From Garcia nutans (Eukaryota > Streptophyta > Magnoliopsida > Malpighiales > Euphorbiaceae): 64,000 nucleotides of DNA. Positions 30,821 through 43,478 of the stretch are shown here, in pieces. The first letter of the stretch is position 1; each line of letters begins with the position of its first letter. Position numbers and translations under genes: made by a program. The stretch is from NCBI GenBank assembly GCA_947685225.1, contig CANTUV010000031.1:63531001-63595000 (forward strand), written 5' to 3'. Under the pieces are notes generated by a model. It was not told where the DNA came from. It saw only the letters and a list, made by a program, of their open reading frames with translations, and searched no databases.

Positions 30821-33467
30821 TGTAACACGTCTATACCCTGTATACGTACCAAGCATGCTTAAACGATCTTAAAATACGTATACTGAATATAGAAAATGCC
30901 ACGGTTTAAAAAAAAAACACAACAAATATCTTTGTAAACAAGTGAAACCAATCTCAAACAAATAAAAGAAATCCAAAAGACACTATATATAAAATGTTTA
31001 ATAATTCACAGCGGAAGGTATTACAAATATGTTATAAATCAAAGTTTACAAAACATAGAATATATACATGATTGGCAGCTCTTCTCTGATCTTTAAGTCC
31101 CAAAATGAACTCTTCAATGTCTACTCTCACTCGGTCTTGAAGAACTCTCAGGTTCAACTCTGTCACCTGCGCGATCAAACACTATCTCGCTAAGCCAACG
31201 GCTTAGTAGTACAAAGTATGCTAATATGATGCTTTAGTGCAATATAATGTCACACATTTTAATAACAAATCAACATCATAGATGGAAGGCTAACAACATA
31301 CCTTTATATTTCATAAACCACACACATAGAAGCACATCACATTACCACATCATACTACATTCAATGTCATAACAATATTCATATTACATCTTCATATTTC
31401 CATTGATTTTACCATTCAAGAATCACATTATATACAAAGACAAGCATGGGCCCAAAACACTCTAATATGCCATTCAATTTTCAGAGTAAATGTTTTGGTT
31501 TAATCATCACATTTATCATTATCATAAACCCAACTAGGCTTCAAGGATTAGGTTCAACCAAGCTTTAATGGGAACAAAGCATGCTAAGTCTCAACCCAAC
31601 TTGGCTTCAAGAACCAACCCAACCTAGCTTCAGGGGTTGTAACATCTCAATTAGGCTTCAAGTACTAGACCCAACCAAGCATCAAGGGGAGTAAAACATG
31701 TTAAACTTCTACCCAACTTGGCTTCAAGGATCAAGCCCAACCTAACTTCAAGAGAGTGTTACTATCATTAGGCATGCCACCAACAACAAACTCTGAAAAT
31801 TGAATAACACATTAGTCACACAATTCATTTATTATTTCATTCTCAATTCTCATCATCAATTAGCCAAACATGCCTTATATCTTTCAATTGAATCATCATA
31901 GCCAAACACAATGGCTTCACATCACATTTGAGTTATCATAGCCAATCACAATGGCCTAATATCATAGCATATCTCAATACCCATCTTAGCAATTCCTTTT
32001 TTCAAATGTACAATCATTTGTATCATCATATCATTCATATAATATATATATATATATCATCATTGATATAAGAATAGCAAAGTACATTCTTCACAAGAGT
32101 CAACAATGCAATAATGCAGGATGTGTACTTACCTCAAAAGCAATTTACACAACTCAAAACACTCCCTTTCCCAAGGTTCTTATGCTTCTTAAATCAATGA
32201 TTAATCACCTTCTTCAAGACCTAATCCAACAAATATAACACACACTTACTTAAGGATACACAAGAAGTAATCAAGTTAAGAGTTAACTAGGGCAATCTCT
32301 ACACATGACACGCTCAACTACACGGGCGTGTTCCTGACCGTGCCCTAACTCCACAACACAGAAGCTATTACACGCTCATGACCACGGGCGTGTCACTGGG
32401 CGTGTAATACATACTGCCTCACACAAATACATCAACACGTCCAACAACCTGAACGTGCTCCTGGCCGTGTAAATTTTCCATTCTCACAGTAGCTATGACA
32501 CACTCAATAACACGGGCGTATTACTGGCCGTGTCAAACCTACTGCCACACAGAACAATTGACATGCCTAAGAACCCTGGACGTGCTCATGGGCGTGTCAG
32601 GCCAAAAACCCAGATTCCGACCAAAACAACACCACAACTAACAAATCACTTCTATCCACCAACATCCACTTCCACCAAACTTAACAAAACATACCCAAAC
32701 ATCATCTCAAACTTGCAACAACACCAAAACAAACCAAAACACACATCAAACACAAATCACAAACATCATCAAAACTCTAAACATAACCACAACTCAATCT
32801 ATACCAACCAACTTATTCTTTTCTTCAATCCAACCCCAAAATCCAAAACCACTTAAACCAAATACTCTTAAACACAACATAATCAACCCAAACACATTCT
32901 CAAACACAACTTCAACTCAAAAACCCATATAACTTCAAAAACAACACAAGAAATCGAGATAGGACTTACCAAAGATGGAGAACTCTTAAACCTTCAACTT
33001 GATCTTCTGAAAACTCTCTTTAATCTTGAACTTGGAAGAACAAATCTCTAACTTGCTCTCTTTCTTCTTGATGGCCAAACAACACAGAAAAACAAAGAGA
33101 AAGAGAGAAATGGTTGAGGACCACGCAGGAAAGAGAAAGAAAGAAAACCAAATAAGCCAAGTCAAACCCACTTTTCCTTAAAATCCTCTCATCCAAGTAT
33201 TTGTTATAAAATATTAAAAATATCCACTTCCACTTACTCTAACCCAAATTCAAATAATTAATAATCCTTTAAACACAATTAATCAATAATAAATCTCTTC
33301 CTTTGACTTTCCCAATGACTTATGTATATGTTATATATATTTACATATATACAACATATAAACTCTCTCTTCATTTATTTTCTCTTCTCCAATTAAACAC
33401 GAATACACTTAATTCAATTACAACAATTATTACACCAAACTTCTAGGGTATATTTTGGGATATTACA
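30821..33467 (-). mobile_element. 3' LTR of element B
   Basis: 2,647 bp with the same TGTAATATCC...TGTTACA ends on the element's strand. It contains a GGTAAG site (32965-32970), another in GAGGTAAGTACAC near 32132, a hairpin cluster (32310-32600), CTTCAAGG-rich repeats (31520-31760) and the hairpin pair at 31169-31206 (one mismatch). Confidence 0.95.
32310..32600. repeat. Variant GC-rich hairpin cluster in element B LTR
   Basis: Repeats of ACACGGGCGTGT-type palindromes and GGGCGTGT/GGCCGTGT arms. The core is ACACG-GGC-GTGT rather than the ACACGGCC form of element A, but it lies at the same relative place. The second copy is 40318-40610. Confidence 0.65.
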
Positions 33468-33482
33468 ATTCTCCCCCTCTAA
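33468..33482 (-). other. Polypurine tract of element B
   Basis: TTAGAGGGGGAGAAT on the minus strand, abutting the 3' LTR. Confidence 0.9.
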
Positions 33483-33513
33483 AAAGAAATTTCGTCCTCG
33501 AAATTACCTGATA

Positions 33514-36500
33514 TCAAATCTGAAACAGTTGAGGATATTGGTCTAGCATCGCTTGCTCATTCTCCCAAGTTGATTCTTCTCTACCATGATTCTTCCAAAG
33601 AATCTTCACAATTGGCACTTTCTTATGTCTCAACTCTTTCATTCCATAAGCCAAAATAGCAACTGGTTCTTCTTCAAAAGTCAGATCTGGACTCACTTCA
33701 ATAGATTCAACTGATAACACATGAGATGGATCTGATCTGTACCTCCTCAACATAGAAACATGGAATACATTATGGATCCTATCCAACTCAGGTGGCAAAG
33801 CAAGCCTATAAGCAACTGGCCCAACTCTTTCCAATACTTCATAAGGTCCAATGAAACGAGGACTCAATTTCCCTTTCCGACCAAACCTCAAGATCTTTTT
33901 CCAAGGAGACACCTTTAAAAATACTTTATCTCCCACATTATATTCAATGTCTCTCCTCTTCAAATCTGAATAAGATTTCTGTCGGTCCGAAGCTGTTTTC
34001 AACCTATCTTGAATCATTTTCACTTTCTCTTCAGTTTCTTTAACCAAATCAGGACCAATTAACTTACTTTCACCAAGTTCATTCCAACATAGAGGTGTTC
34101 TACACCGTCTACCATACAATGCTTCAAATGGGGCCATACCAATGCTGGATTGATGACTATTATTGTATGCAAATTCCACAAGTGGTAAGAATCTATCCCA
34201 ACCTCCAGAGAAATCAATGACACAACTTCTCAACATGTCCTCGATAATTTGTATCACTCTCTCTGACTGTCCATCTGTCTGCGGATGGAAAGCAGTACTG
34301 AAGTGTAATCGAGAACCCAAAGCACCATGTAAACTCTTCCAAAACCTTGAAGTAAATCGGGGATCTCGATCAGACACTATAGAAGTTGGAACACCATGCA
34401 GCTTCACAATCTCATGGATATACAGCTCAGCTAACCTTTCCAAAGAGTAATCCATCTGAACCGGAAGAAAATGAGCTGTCTTCGTCAACCTGTCAACAAT
34501 CACCCAAATAGCATCATGCTTTCTTTGTGTCAATGGCAGACCAGACACGAAATCCATGGTTACTCTATCCCATTTCCATTCAGGCACTGCTAAAGGTTGA
34601 AGTAACCCTGTTGGAACTTGATGCTCAGCTTTTACCCTCTGACATGTGAGACATTTAGACACAAAATCTGCAATGTCTCTCTTCATACCGGACCACCAAT
34701 AATGTTGTCTCAAATCATGATACATTTTTGTACTGCCCGGATGCATAGCAAATATTGATTGATGCGCTTCTTCTAAAATGACCCTTCTCAAATAAGCATT
34801 ATCAGGTACACACATTCTGTTCTTAAACCAAAGACTCCCATCACCTCTCACAATAAAATCTCGACTCTTTCCATTCTGACAATCTGAAACAATCTTCTGA
34901 ATCTTCTCATCAGCCAATTGAGCCTCTTTAATCTGATCCAACAATATTGGTTTCAATTGCAACTGTGCCAACAATGCACCATCATCACAAGGTATAAAAC
35001 TAGCATGCAATGCTCTCAACTCAACAAGCAACAATAGCGAATAAACAGTCAACCCTGCTAAAGACTTCCGACTCAAGGCATCAGCAACAACATTTGCTTT
35101 ACCCGGATGATAATCAATCAAACAGTCGTAGTCTTTAATCAATTCCAACCATCTTCTCTGTCGAAGATTGAGTTCTCTTTGGACACCCAAGTATTTTAAA
35201 CTTTTATGATCAGTATAGATAAAACACTTCTCTCCATAAAGATAATGTCGCCAAATCTTCAATGCAAACACAATGGCTGCTAATTCCAAATCATGGGTCA
35301 GATAATTGAGCTCATGCGGTTTCAACTGTCGAGAAGCATAAGCTATCACCTTACCTTCTTGCATTAGAACACAACCCAAACCACTATGTGAAGCATCACT
35401 GTAAATCACATATGGTTTATCTTCCATAGGTAAAGTAAGAATAGGCACTTGAGTCAACATTTCTCTCAACTGATCGAAGCTAGCCTGACACTGATCTGTC
35501 CACACAAATCTAACTCCCTTTCGAAGCAATCTGGTAAGTGGAGTAGCTATCAAAGAAAATCCCTTCACAAACCGTCGGTAATAGCCTGCCAAACCCAGAA
35601 AACTTCTAACTTCAGTCACAGACTTTGGTGGACTCCAATTCAAAATAGCTTCAACTTTACTCTGATCAACTCTAATACCCTCTGCTGAAACTATATGACC
35701 GAGAAAAGTAACCTGGTCAAGCCAAAACTCACATTTCGACAGTTTAGCAAACAATTGCTTCTCTCTCAAAATTTGCAACACAATCCGCAGATGCTTGTCA
35801 TGCTCTTCCTCATTACGCGAATACACCAAAATATCATCTATAAAGACCACTACAAACTGATCCAAATAGGGCCTAAACACCCTATTCATCAAGTCCATAA
35901 AAACTGCAGGTGCATTCGTCAAACCAAAAGGCATAACTAGAAACTCATAATGCCCATACCTGGTCCGAAAGGCGGTCTTGGGAACATCTTCAGCTCTGAC
36001 CCTCAACTGATGATACCCTGATCTCAAATCAATTTTAGAAAACACTGCTACTCCCTTCAATTGATCAAAGAGATCATCAATTCTAGGCAAAGGATATTTA
36101 TTCTTGATAGTCACTTTGTTCAATTGCCTATAATCGATACACAATCTCATAGTACCATCCTTCTTCTTTACAAACAAAATAGGAGCTCCCCACGGTGAAA
36201 TACTAGGGCGAACAAACCCTTTATCCAGCAACTCCTGCAACTGCATCTTCAATTCTCTCAGTTCAGCAGGTGCCATTCTGCAAGGAGTAATAGAGATAGG
36301 AGTAGTACCAGGCAATAATTCAATACCGAACTCCACCTCTCTCTCAGGAGGCAACCCTGGTAATTCCCCTGGAAACACATCTGGAAACTCTGCAACTGTG
36401 GGTATATCATCAAGTTGAGAACCTTTTACTCTAGTATCCACAACATAAGCAAGGTAAGCATCACACCCTTTTCTAATCAATCTCCTAGCTGCAACAGCTG

Positions 36501-38166
36501 AAATAAACAAGGATGCTAGCTGTCCCTGCTCACTAGATACTAACACCTCTCTACCATCGCTGGTTCTCAAGGTAACAAATTTCTTTTGGCAGTCAACCAC
36601 AGCTCTATGTCTAGATAACTAGTCCATGCCTAGGATCACATCATATTCCTTAAAAGGCATCTCAATCAAATCTCCAAGAAACTCCTCACCTTGCACCATC
36701 ACTGCACTATCTCGGTGCACTTTGCTAACAATCACACTATGCCCTATAGGATTTGTCACCAATACATCAAATCCTAGGGATTCAGCATGCACATCAGACA
36801 CAGGCAAAATAGATGCACTAATATATGAATGCGTGGATCCGGGATCAATCAAAGCAAGTACTGAAATACCAGATAAAGAAAAAGTACCAGCTATGACTGC
36901 AGAAGCATCTGGTTGCTTCTGCATCACATAAATCCTCTGAGAAGATCCAGCCTCCTCTGGTCTACTCTCCCTGGATGTAGAACCTCCTCTAGAACTGAAC
37001 CCAGATCTGCCTCCTCTGCTGAAACCTCTGCCTCCTCGACCTCCCCTCACACTAGGTCTGGAAGCTGCAGTATCCACTGACATCCGCTCCTGTCTCTCAG
37101 GACAATCTCTCACAAAATGATTGGGAGATCCACATCTGAAACATACCCCTGCTACACCAGTCTTCCAACAAGTACCACCATGTGGCCTACCACAATGAAT
37201 GCATATGGGTAAAGTGGATCTCTGAGTCACTGGGATCGGAGCACTCGCCACTGAAACTGTAGGTCTAGATCTCTGCCTCTGAAATTGTACTGACCTACCC
37301 GCTGGCCTCTGACTCCTACTAATCCGAGGAACAAAACTTCCTTTACCTCTTTTCACAGACGAAGACCCTGCCTCAAACTGGGGCCTTCTAACCCTGATCT
37401 CTTCCTCTGAAGCAGCTGCAATAACTTGAGCCCTTTCCACACTCCTAGCTGCTGCAACCAGCTGGGGAAAATCACGATATCTAGATCCAGCCACCAAACA
37501 CATGATAGAGTGCCTCAATCCCTCCTCAAATCTCCGGCATCTATCTATCTCATCAGATATAATACCCCCAGCATACTGGCTCAACCGGATAAACTCTAAC
37601 TCATATTCCGTCACTGTCCGGTGATCTTGCTTCAAGCTTAAAAACTCCATTTTCTTCACATCTTTGTACTCCCTAGGAGTATACTTCAATTCAAACTCTC
37701 TTAGAAAATCAGCATAGGACAATGTTGGTGGATCATCCATAGCATGGGGCACTGTCTTCCACCAGTCATATGCGTCCTTTTGCAACAATGATCTTGCATA
37801 ATCAAATCTTTCTTCTGGAGTGGCTTGCAACTGAACAAATATTCTCTATACTTTATCTAGCCACTGCTCAGCTACAGCTGGATCAATAGTACCCAAGAAA
37901 TCTTCTGCTCCATACTTCCGTAATTTGTCATAATGCCTTACTGATACCAAAGGCAGTGGGGGTGGTGGCGGTGGTTGCACAGGTGCTTGCCTCAAAGCCT
38001 CAACCACATGCCTAAGCCAAACTGGTGGAACCTCCTCACCAGATGGTCTCCCCAATACAGAAGCAGGTATCTCTCCAGCACTATCCTCTCTAGCTCCCTC
38101 TCTAATCTCATCAGGAGCTATACTCTCAGCACTACCCTCAACTGACTGACGTGAGTGAGAATCCAT
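33514..38166 (-). pseudogene. Gag-pol of chromovirus element B, two in-frame stops
   Basis: One frame of about 1,550 codons from ATG 38166 to the stop at 33514, with the same domain order as element A: gag, CCHC knuckle (CFRCGSPNHFVRDC), protease (LIDPGSTHSYI), reverse transcriptase (FIDDIL), RNase H, integrase, and an in-frame chromodomain (VKILWKNHGREESTWENEQ). There is no frameshift. Two stops interrupt it: TAG in place of CAG within LDKVQRIF (about 37843-37845), and TAG in place of TGG within GMDWLSR (about 36609-36611). Both are single transitions at CHG sites. The downstream 1,028 codons from reverse transcriptase to the end are open. Confidence 0.95.
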
Positions 38167-38292
38167 CACAACCTATATCTGCAAACACAGCAGAATACCT
38201 CTCATTAAAGATCAGAGACTGCCAATGCCAAACATGTATGTTATTCAAAAATCCACGTTTTAAAATCAAAACACTCTTTTTCTTACACTTTA

Positions 38293-38329
38293 CCTAGGTT
38301 GAGAATCTCAAACCTAGGCTCTGATACCA
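38293..38329 (-). other. Primer-binding site (initiator Met) and adjoining hairpin of element B
   Basis: TGGTATCAGAGCC (38329-38317, minus) overlaps a perfect CCTAGGTT / AACCTAGG inverted repeat (38293-38318), exactly as in element A. Confidence 0.9.
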
Positions 38330-38336
38330 AAACAAT

Positions 38337-38834
38337 TGTAACACCTCTATACCCTGTATACGTACCAAGCATGCTTAAACGATCGTAAAATACATATACT
38401 GAATATAGAAAATGCCATGGTTTAAAAAAACACAACAAATATCTTTGTAAACAAGTGAAACCAATCTCAAACAAATAAAAGAAATCCAAAAGACACTATA
38501 TATAAAATGTTTAATAATTCACAGCGGAAGGTATTACAAATATGTTATAAATCAAAGTTTACAAAACATAGAATATATACATGATTGGCAGCTCTTCTCT
38601 GATCTTTAAGTCCCAAAATGAACTCTTCAACGTCTACTCTCACTCGGTCTTGAAGAACTCTCAGGTTCAACTCTGTCACCTGCGCGATCAAACACTATCG
38701 CGCTAAGCCAATGGCTTAGTAGTACAAAGTATGCTAATATGATGCTTTAGTGCAATATAATGTCACACATTTTAATAACAAATCAACATCATAGATGGAA
38801 GGCTAACAACATACCTTTATATTACCAAAACAAT
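38337..38834 (-). repeat. 498-bp tandem duplication at the 5' LTR/leader boundary of element B
   Basis: The first 487 bp of LTR (plus-strand order) appear at 38337-38823, followed by a second ACCAAAACAAT and then the complete LTR from 38835. The period is 498 bp (ACCAA at 38326 and 38824). The extra copy includes the hairpin pair (38682-38719) but no complete primer-binding site. The two copies differ at several bases (for example ACATATACTGAATATAG against ACGTATACTAAATAAAG), so it is not an assembly stutter. Confidence 0.85.
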
Positions 38835-41478
38835 TGTAACACCTCTATACCCTGTATACGTACCAAGCATGCTTAAACGATCGTAAAATACGTATACTAA
38901 ATAAAGAAAATGCCACGGTTTAAAAAAAAACACAACAAATATCTTTGTAAACAAGTGAAACCAATCTCAAACAAATAAAAGAAATCCAAAAGACACTATA
39001 TATAAAATGTTTAATAATTCACAGCGGAAGGTATTACAAATATGTTATAAATCAATGTTTACAAAACATAGAATATATACATGATTGGAAGCTCTTCTCT
39101 GATCTTTAAGTCCCAAAATGAACTCTTCAATGTCTACTCTCACTCGGTCTTGAAGAACTCTCAGGTTCAACTCTGTCACCTGCGCGATCAAACACTATCG
39201 CGCTAAGCCAACGGCTTAGTAATACAAAGTATGCTAATATGATGCTTTAGTGCAATATAATGTCACACATTTTAATAACAAATCAACATCATAGATGGAA
39301 GGCTAACAACATACCTTTATATTTCATAAACCACACACATAGAAGCACATCACATTACCACATCATACTACATTCAATGTTATAACAATATTCATATTAC
39401 ATCTTCATATTTCCATTGATTTTACCATTCAAGAATCACATTATATACAAAGACAAGCATGGGCCCAAAACACTCTAATATGCCATTCAATTTTCAGAGT
39501 AAATGTTTTGGTTTAATCATCACATTTATCATTATCATAAACCCAACTAGGCTTCAAGGATTAGGTTCAACCAAGCTTCAAGGGGAACAAAGCATGCTAA
39601 GTCTCAACCCAACTTGGCTTCAAGAACCAACCCAAACCTAGCTTCAAGTGTTGTAACATCTCAATTAGGCTTCAAGGACTAGACCCAACCAAGCTTCAAG
39701 GGGAGTAAAACATGTTAAACTTCTACCCAACTTGGCTTCAAGGATCAAGCCCAACCTAACTTCAAGAGAGTGTCACTATCATTAGGCATGCCAGCAACAA
39801 CAAACTCTGAAAATTGAATAACACATTAGTCACACAATTCATTTATTATTTCATTCTCAATTCTCATCATCAATTAGGCAAACATGCCTTATATCTTTCA
39901 ATTGAATCATCATAGCCAAACACAATGGCTTCACATCACATTTGAGTTATCATAGCCAATCACAATGGCCTCATATCATAGCATATCTCAATACCCATCT
40001 TAGCAATTCCTCTTTCAAATGTACAATCATTTGTATCATCATATCATTCATATAATATATATATATATCATCATTGATATAAGCATAGCAAAGTACATTC
40101 TTCACAAGAATCAACAATGCAATAATGCAGGATGTGTACTTACCTCAAAAGCAATTTACACAACTCAAAACACTCCCTTTCCCAAGGTTCTTATGCTTCT
40201 TAAATCAATGATAAATCATCTTCTTCAAGACCTAATCCAACAAATATAACACACACTTACTTATGGATACACAAGAAGTAATCAAGTTAAGAGTTAACTA
40301 GGGCAATCTCTACACATGACACGCTCAACTACACGGGCGTGTTCCTGACCGTGCCCTAACTCCACAACACAGAAGCTATTACACGCTCATGACCACGGGC
40401 GTGTCACTGGGCGTGTAATACATACTGCCTCACACAAATACATCAACACGTCCAACAACCTGAACGTGCTCCTGGCCGTGTAAATTTTCCATTCTCACAG
40501 TAGCTATGACACGCTCAAAAACACGGGCGTGTTACTGGCCGTGTCAAACCTACTGCCACACAGAACAATTGACACGCCTAAGAACCCTGGACATGCTCAT
40601 GGGTGTGTCAGGCCAAAAACCCAGATTCCGACCAAAACAACACCATAACTAACAAATCACTTCTATCCACCAACATCCACTTCCACCAAACTTAACAAAA
40701 CATACCCAAACATCATCTCAAACTTGCAACAACACCAAAACAAACCAAAACACACATCAAACACAAATCACAAACATCATCAAAACTCTAAACATAACCA
40801 CAACTCAATCTACACCAACCAACTTATTATGTTCTTCAATCCAACCCCAAAATCCAAAACCACTTAAACCAAATACTCTTAAACACAACATAATCAACCC
40901 AAACACATTCTCAAACACAACTTCAACTCAAAAACCCATATAACTTCAAAAACAACACAAGAAATCGAGATAGGACTTACCAAAGATGGAGAACTCTTAA
41001 ACCTTCAACTTGATCTTCTGAAAACTCTCTTTAATCTTGAACTTGGAAGAACAAATCTCTAACTTGCTCTCTTTCTTCTTGATGGCCAAACAACACAGAA
41101 AAACAAAGAGAAAGAGAGAAATGGTTGAGGACCACGCAGGAAAGAGAAAGAAAGAAAACCAAATAAGCCAAGTCAAACCCACTTTTCCTTAAAATCCTCT
41201 CATCCAAGTATTTGTTATAAAATATTAAAAATATCCACTTCCACTTTCTCTAACCCAAATTCAAATAATTAATAATCCTTTAAACACAATTAATCAATAA
41301 TAAATCTCTTCCTTTGACTTTCCCAATGACTTATGTATATGTTATATATATTTACATATATACAACATATAAACTCTCTCTTCATTTATTTTCTCTTCTC
41401 CAATTAAACACGAATACACTTAATTCAATTACAACAATTATTACACCAAACTTCTAGGGTATATGTTGGGATATTACA
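38835..41478 (-). mobile_element. 5' LTR of element B
   Basis: 2,644 bp, homologous end to end with 30821-33467. It carries the hairpin pair at 39182-39219 (perfect), the hairpin cluster 40318-40610 and the GGTAAG site 40976-40981. Confidence 0.95.
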
Positions 41479-42487
41479 ATAACAATATTATCCATTTTAT
41501 GTGCAACAATTAAAATAAAGCATCATTATAATAAAATCTAAGCAATGTCCAAACAAAGCAAATAAATGGACGCCCATCCGAAGATGGATACATGTCCTTA
41601 CATCATCCATGTCTAAACTAAATAGGACACCCACCGAAAGGTGGAAACATGTCCTTTACATTGATCCAAAATAGAAAAGCTATTTAAATTACATGATATT
41701 TAACTAATGAGGTACCCAAAAAGTGGAAACATACCTCTTACAATTTTAATACTAAAACAAATAAATAATAACAATAAAGAAAACATCCATCCATGATAAA
41801 TTAAATCAAGCATTGAAATTAAATAAATCAACCATTGAAGCATATAATAAACTACATAATCAAATATAAAATTAAATAAAAAAAATAAAGATACAAATTA
41901 GGGCTTACTGTTTCTTTTTAAAGTTCTTTAATTAACATTAAGAATTTTGGGATTTTAGTATTATTATTGTTACCATTTAGGCTACTATAAAGATTTTGGA
42001 AAGTTGGAATGAATTAGGGTTTTATGAATTTAAGAAAGTAGTAAGACTTTTATGTTAATGAAATTAGGGTTTAGGGGTAACATCATGAAATTAGGGTTCT
42101 GGAATGTTAAGAACTTAGAGTTTATAATTCTTGGTTACTGGATTGTGGTTTTAGGTTTACTGTATTGAGTTTTAAGGTTTAAATTAATTAGATTGGATTT
42201 TAAGTTCACTGAATTAGGATTTAGGAAAACATACGGTTTACTGTTTTGGTTTTTAAAAAAAGTTAGGTTTTTTGGTATTTTAGAAAACATATTTGATTTT
42301 AGGATTTAAGAAAATAGTTTGGAGTTTTATAAAAATAATTATGATTTTTAGAAAACGTAAAGAGAACTAGGGTTTGGAGATTTAAGAAAACATTTGGAGA
42401 TTTTGGACAAAAAGTTATGGTGTAGATGAAAATAGTTGGTAAAAACAATTTAGGGTTTTAAAGCTTTTGGAAACAGAATAAACCCTT

Positions 42488-42690
42488 TAGGGTTTTTAAG
42501 GTTTTTGGAAATAGATGAGTAATTTAGCGTTTGTGAAGTTTTTGGAAACAGAAGAGTAGTTTAGGGTTTTTAAGATTTTTGGAAGTAGAAGAGTAGTTTA
42601 GGGTTTTTAAGATTTTTGGAAGTAGAAGAGTAGTTTAGGGTTTTTAAGATTTTTGAAAATAGAAGAGTAGTTTAGGGTTTTTAAGGTTTG
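42488..42690. repeat. 37-bp tandem repeat carrying the telomere-like TTTAGGG motif
   Basis: About five units of TAGTTTAGGGTTTTTAAGAT plus TTTTGGAAGTAGAAGAG; two central units are identical, the outer ones diverged. Each unit holds one TTTAGGG. The LTR of copy I has no such amplification at the same place. Confidence 0.85.
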
Positions 42691-43163
42691 ATCATTGATT
42701 AAGGTTACTGGATGAACATATTACCAAGTTTAATGATTTAAATTACTTAGAAAACAAACGATGGTAACATTGTAAATAATAATCAAATATCCACAATTTG
42801 ATTTCTGGATGAACAAAGACAAAGGCAAGGTTGCTGCATTTGATGGATTGATTGCTTCTTATTGCTAGCTTTTTTGTCGTTTCTTGCTTCTCTCAAATCT
42901 GAAGTCCTAAGTCTAGTTTAGTAATCCCAATTTTTTTATCCCCCTTAATTCTGAGTTTTAATGTGTTATTTATAGGAAAAGCCATAAACCTACTTCTAAT
43001 TGTTTAAGGAAACTAAAATTAATTAGGAAAAGAAACCAAAACCAAATAGAATTTGGTTTCAAAAAAACTGCGTTGGAAAATTGCGCTGGAAAAAAAATTA
43101 TAGGCGAAACCGCGAGGGGCGCTGGGCAGCCAGCCAATTAGCCATAGAAAATTCAATTCCTTT

Positions 43164-43259
43164 GGCGAAATGGCCCAAGGCCATTTCGCCCATAGGAAAT
43201 TCCTGTGGGCGAATTGGCTTGGCCAATTGAATATTCGGCGACGAATTTTTTTCGTCGCC
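43164..43259. other. Group of perfect hairpins in the U3 of TAT copy II LTR
   Basis: Arm GGCGAAATGGCC (43164-43175) pairs with GGCCATTTCGCC (43179-43190) around a three-base loop: a perfect 12-bp stem. AATTGG / CCAATT follows (43212-43228), then GGCGACGAA / TTCGTCGCC (43237-43259) with loop TTTTT. They lie 190-290 bp upstream of the LTR's TATA box. Confidence 0.8.
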
Positions 43260-43478
43260 GATTGTTCCGTCACCGATTTTTATTTTTATTTTTATTTTTT
43301 ATTTTATTATTTATTATTATTATTTTATTTTTTCTATTTTACTAACTTCACCATTTTTATTAAAACTTATAAATAATAAATACTAAAATAAATATTATTT
43401 AATTAAAATGCCACCAAAATTATTTTGGACTATATAAAAAATATCGGACCAGACTGGGTCAAAAATTAAGGGTTTACA

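Larger units (their letters stand above)
30821..41478 (-). mobile_element. Element B: full-length chromovirus in the LTR of TAT copy II
   Basis: 10.66 kb on the minus strand: 5' LTR 38835-41478, a 498-bp duplicated LTR/leader segment (38337-38834), primer-binding site 38317-38329, gag-pol 38166-33514, polypurine tract 33482-33468, 3' LTR 33467-30821, with ATAAC on both sides. The two LTRs differ noticeably more than those of element A, so it is older. Its gag-pol has two in-frame stops. Confidence 0.95.
20931..43478 (-). mobile_element. TAT/Ogre copy II, non-autonomous, with two nested insertions
   Basis: On the minus strand: 5' LTR (43478-41479 plus 30820-30516, split by element B), primer-binding site (30514-30497), leader, gag (29342-27945), tail, then the oppositely oriented antisense gene (21119-26219), which carries a solo LTR. 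No protease, reverse transcriptase or integrase exists between gag and the tail. The 3' end (hairpin array, polypurine tract, 3' LTR) is missing: at 20931 the element meets the LTR of copy I. After the 5' LTR start the flank reads ATAAC, but the matching duplication is lost with the other end. Confidence 0.8.
41479..43478 (-). mobile_element. 5' LTR of TAT copy II, 5' segment
   Basis: On the minus strand it begins TGTAAACCC at 43478, shows a hairpin group (43259-43164), AT-rich simple sequence, a TATA box (42974-42967, TATAAATA in TTCCTATAAATAACAC), then telobox-rich sequence with 37-bp repeats. It is cut at 41479, where ATAAC marks element B's right target duplication, and continues at 30820. 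Confidence 0.85.

Noticed and set aside
42488..42690. TTTAGGG repeats as a possible interstitial telomere
   Set aside because: The period is 37 bp with one TTTAGGG per unit, and it sits at a fixed place inside an LTR, so it is not a telomere array.
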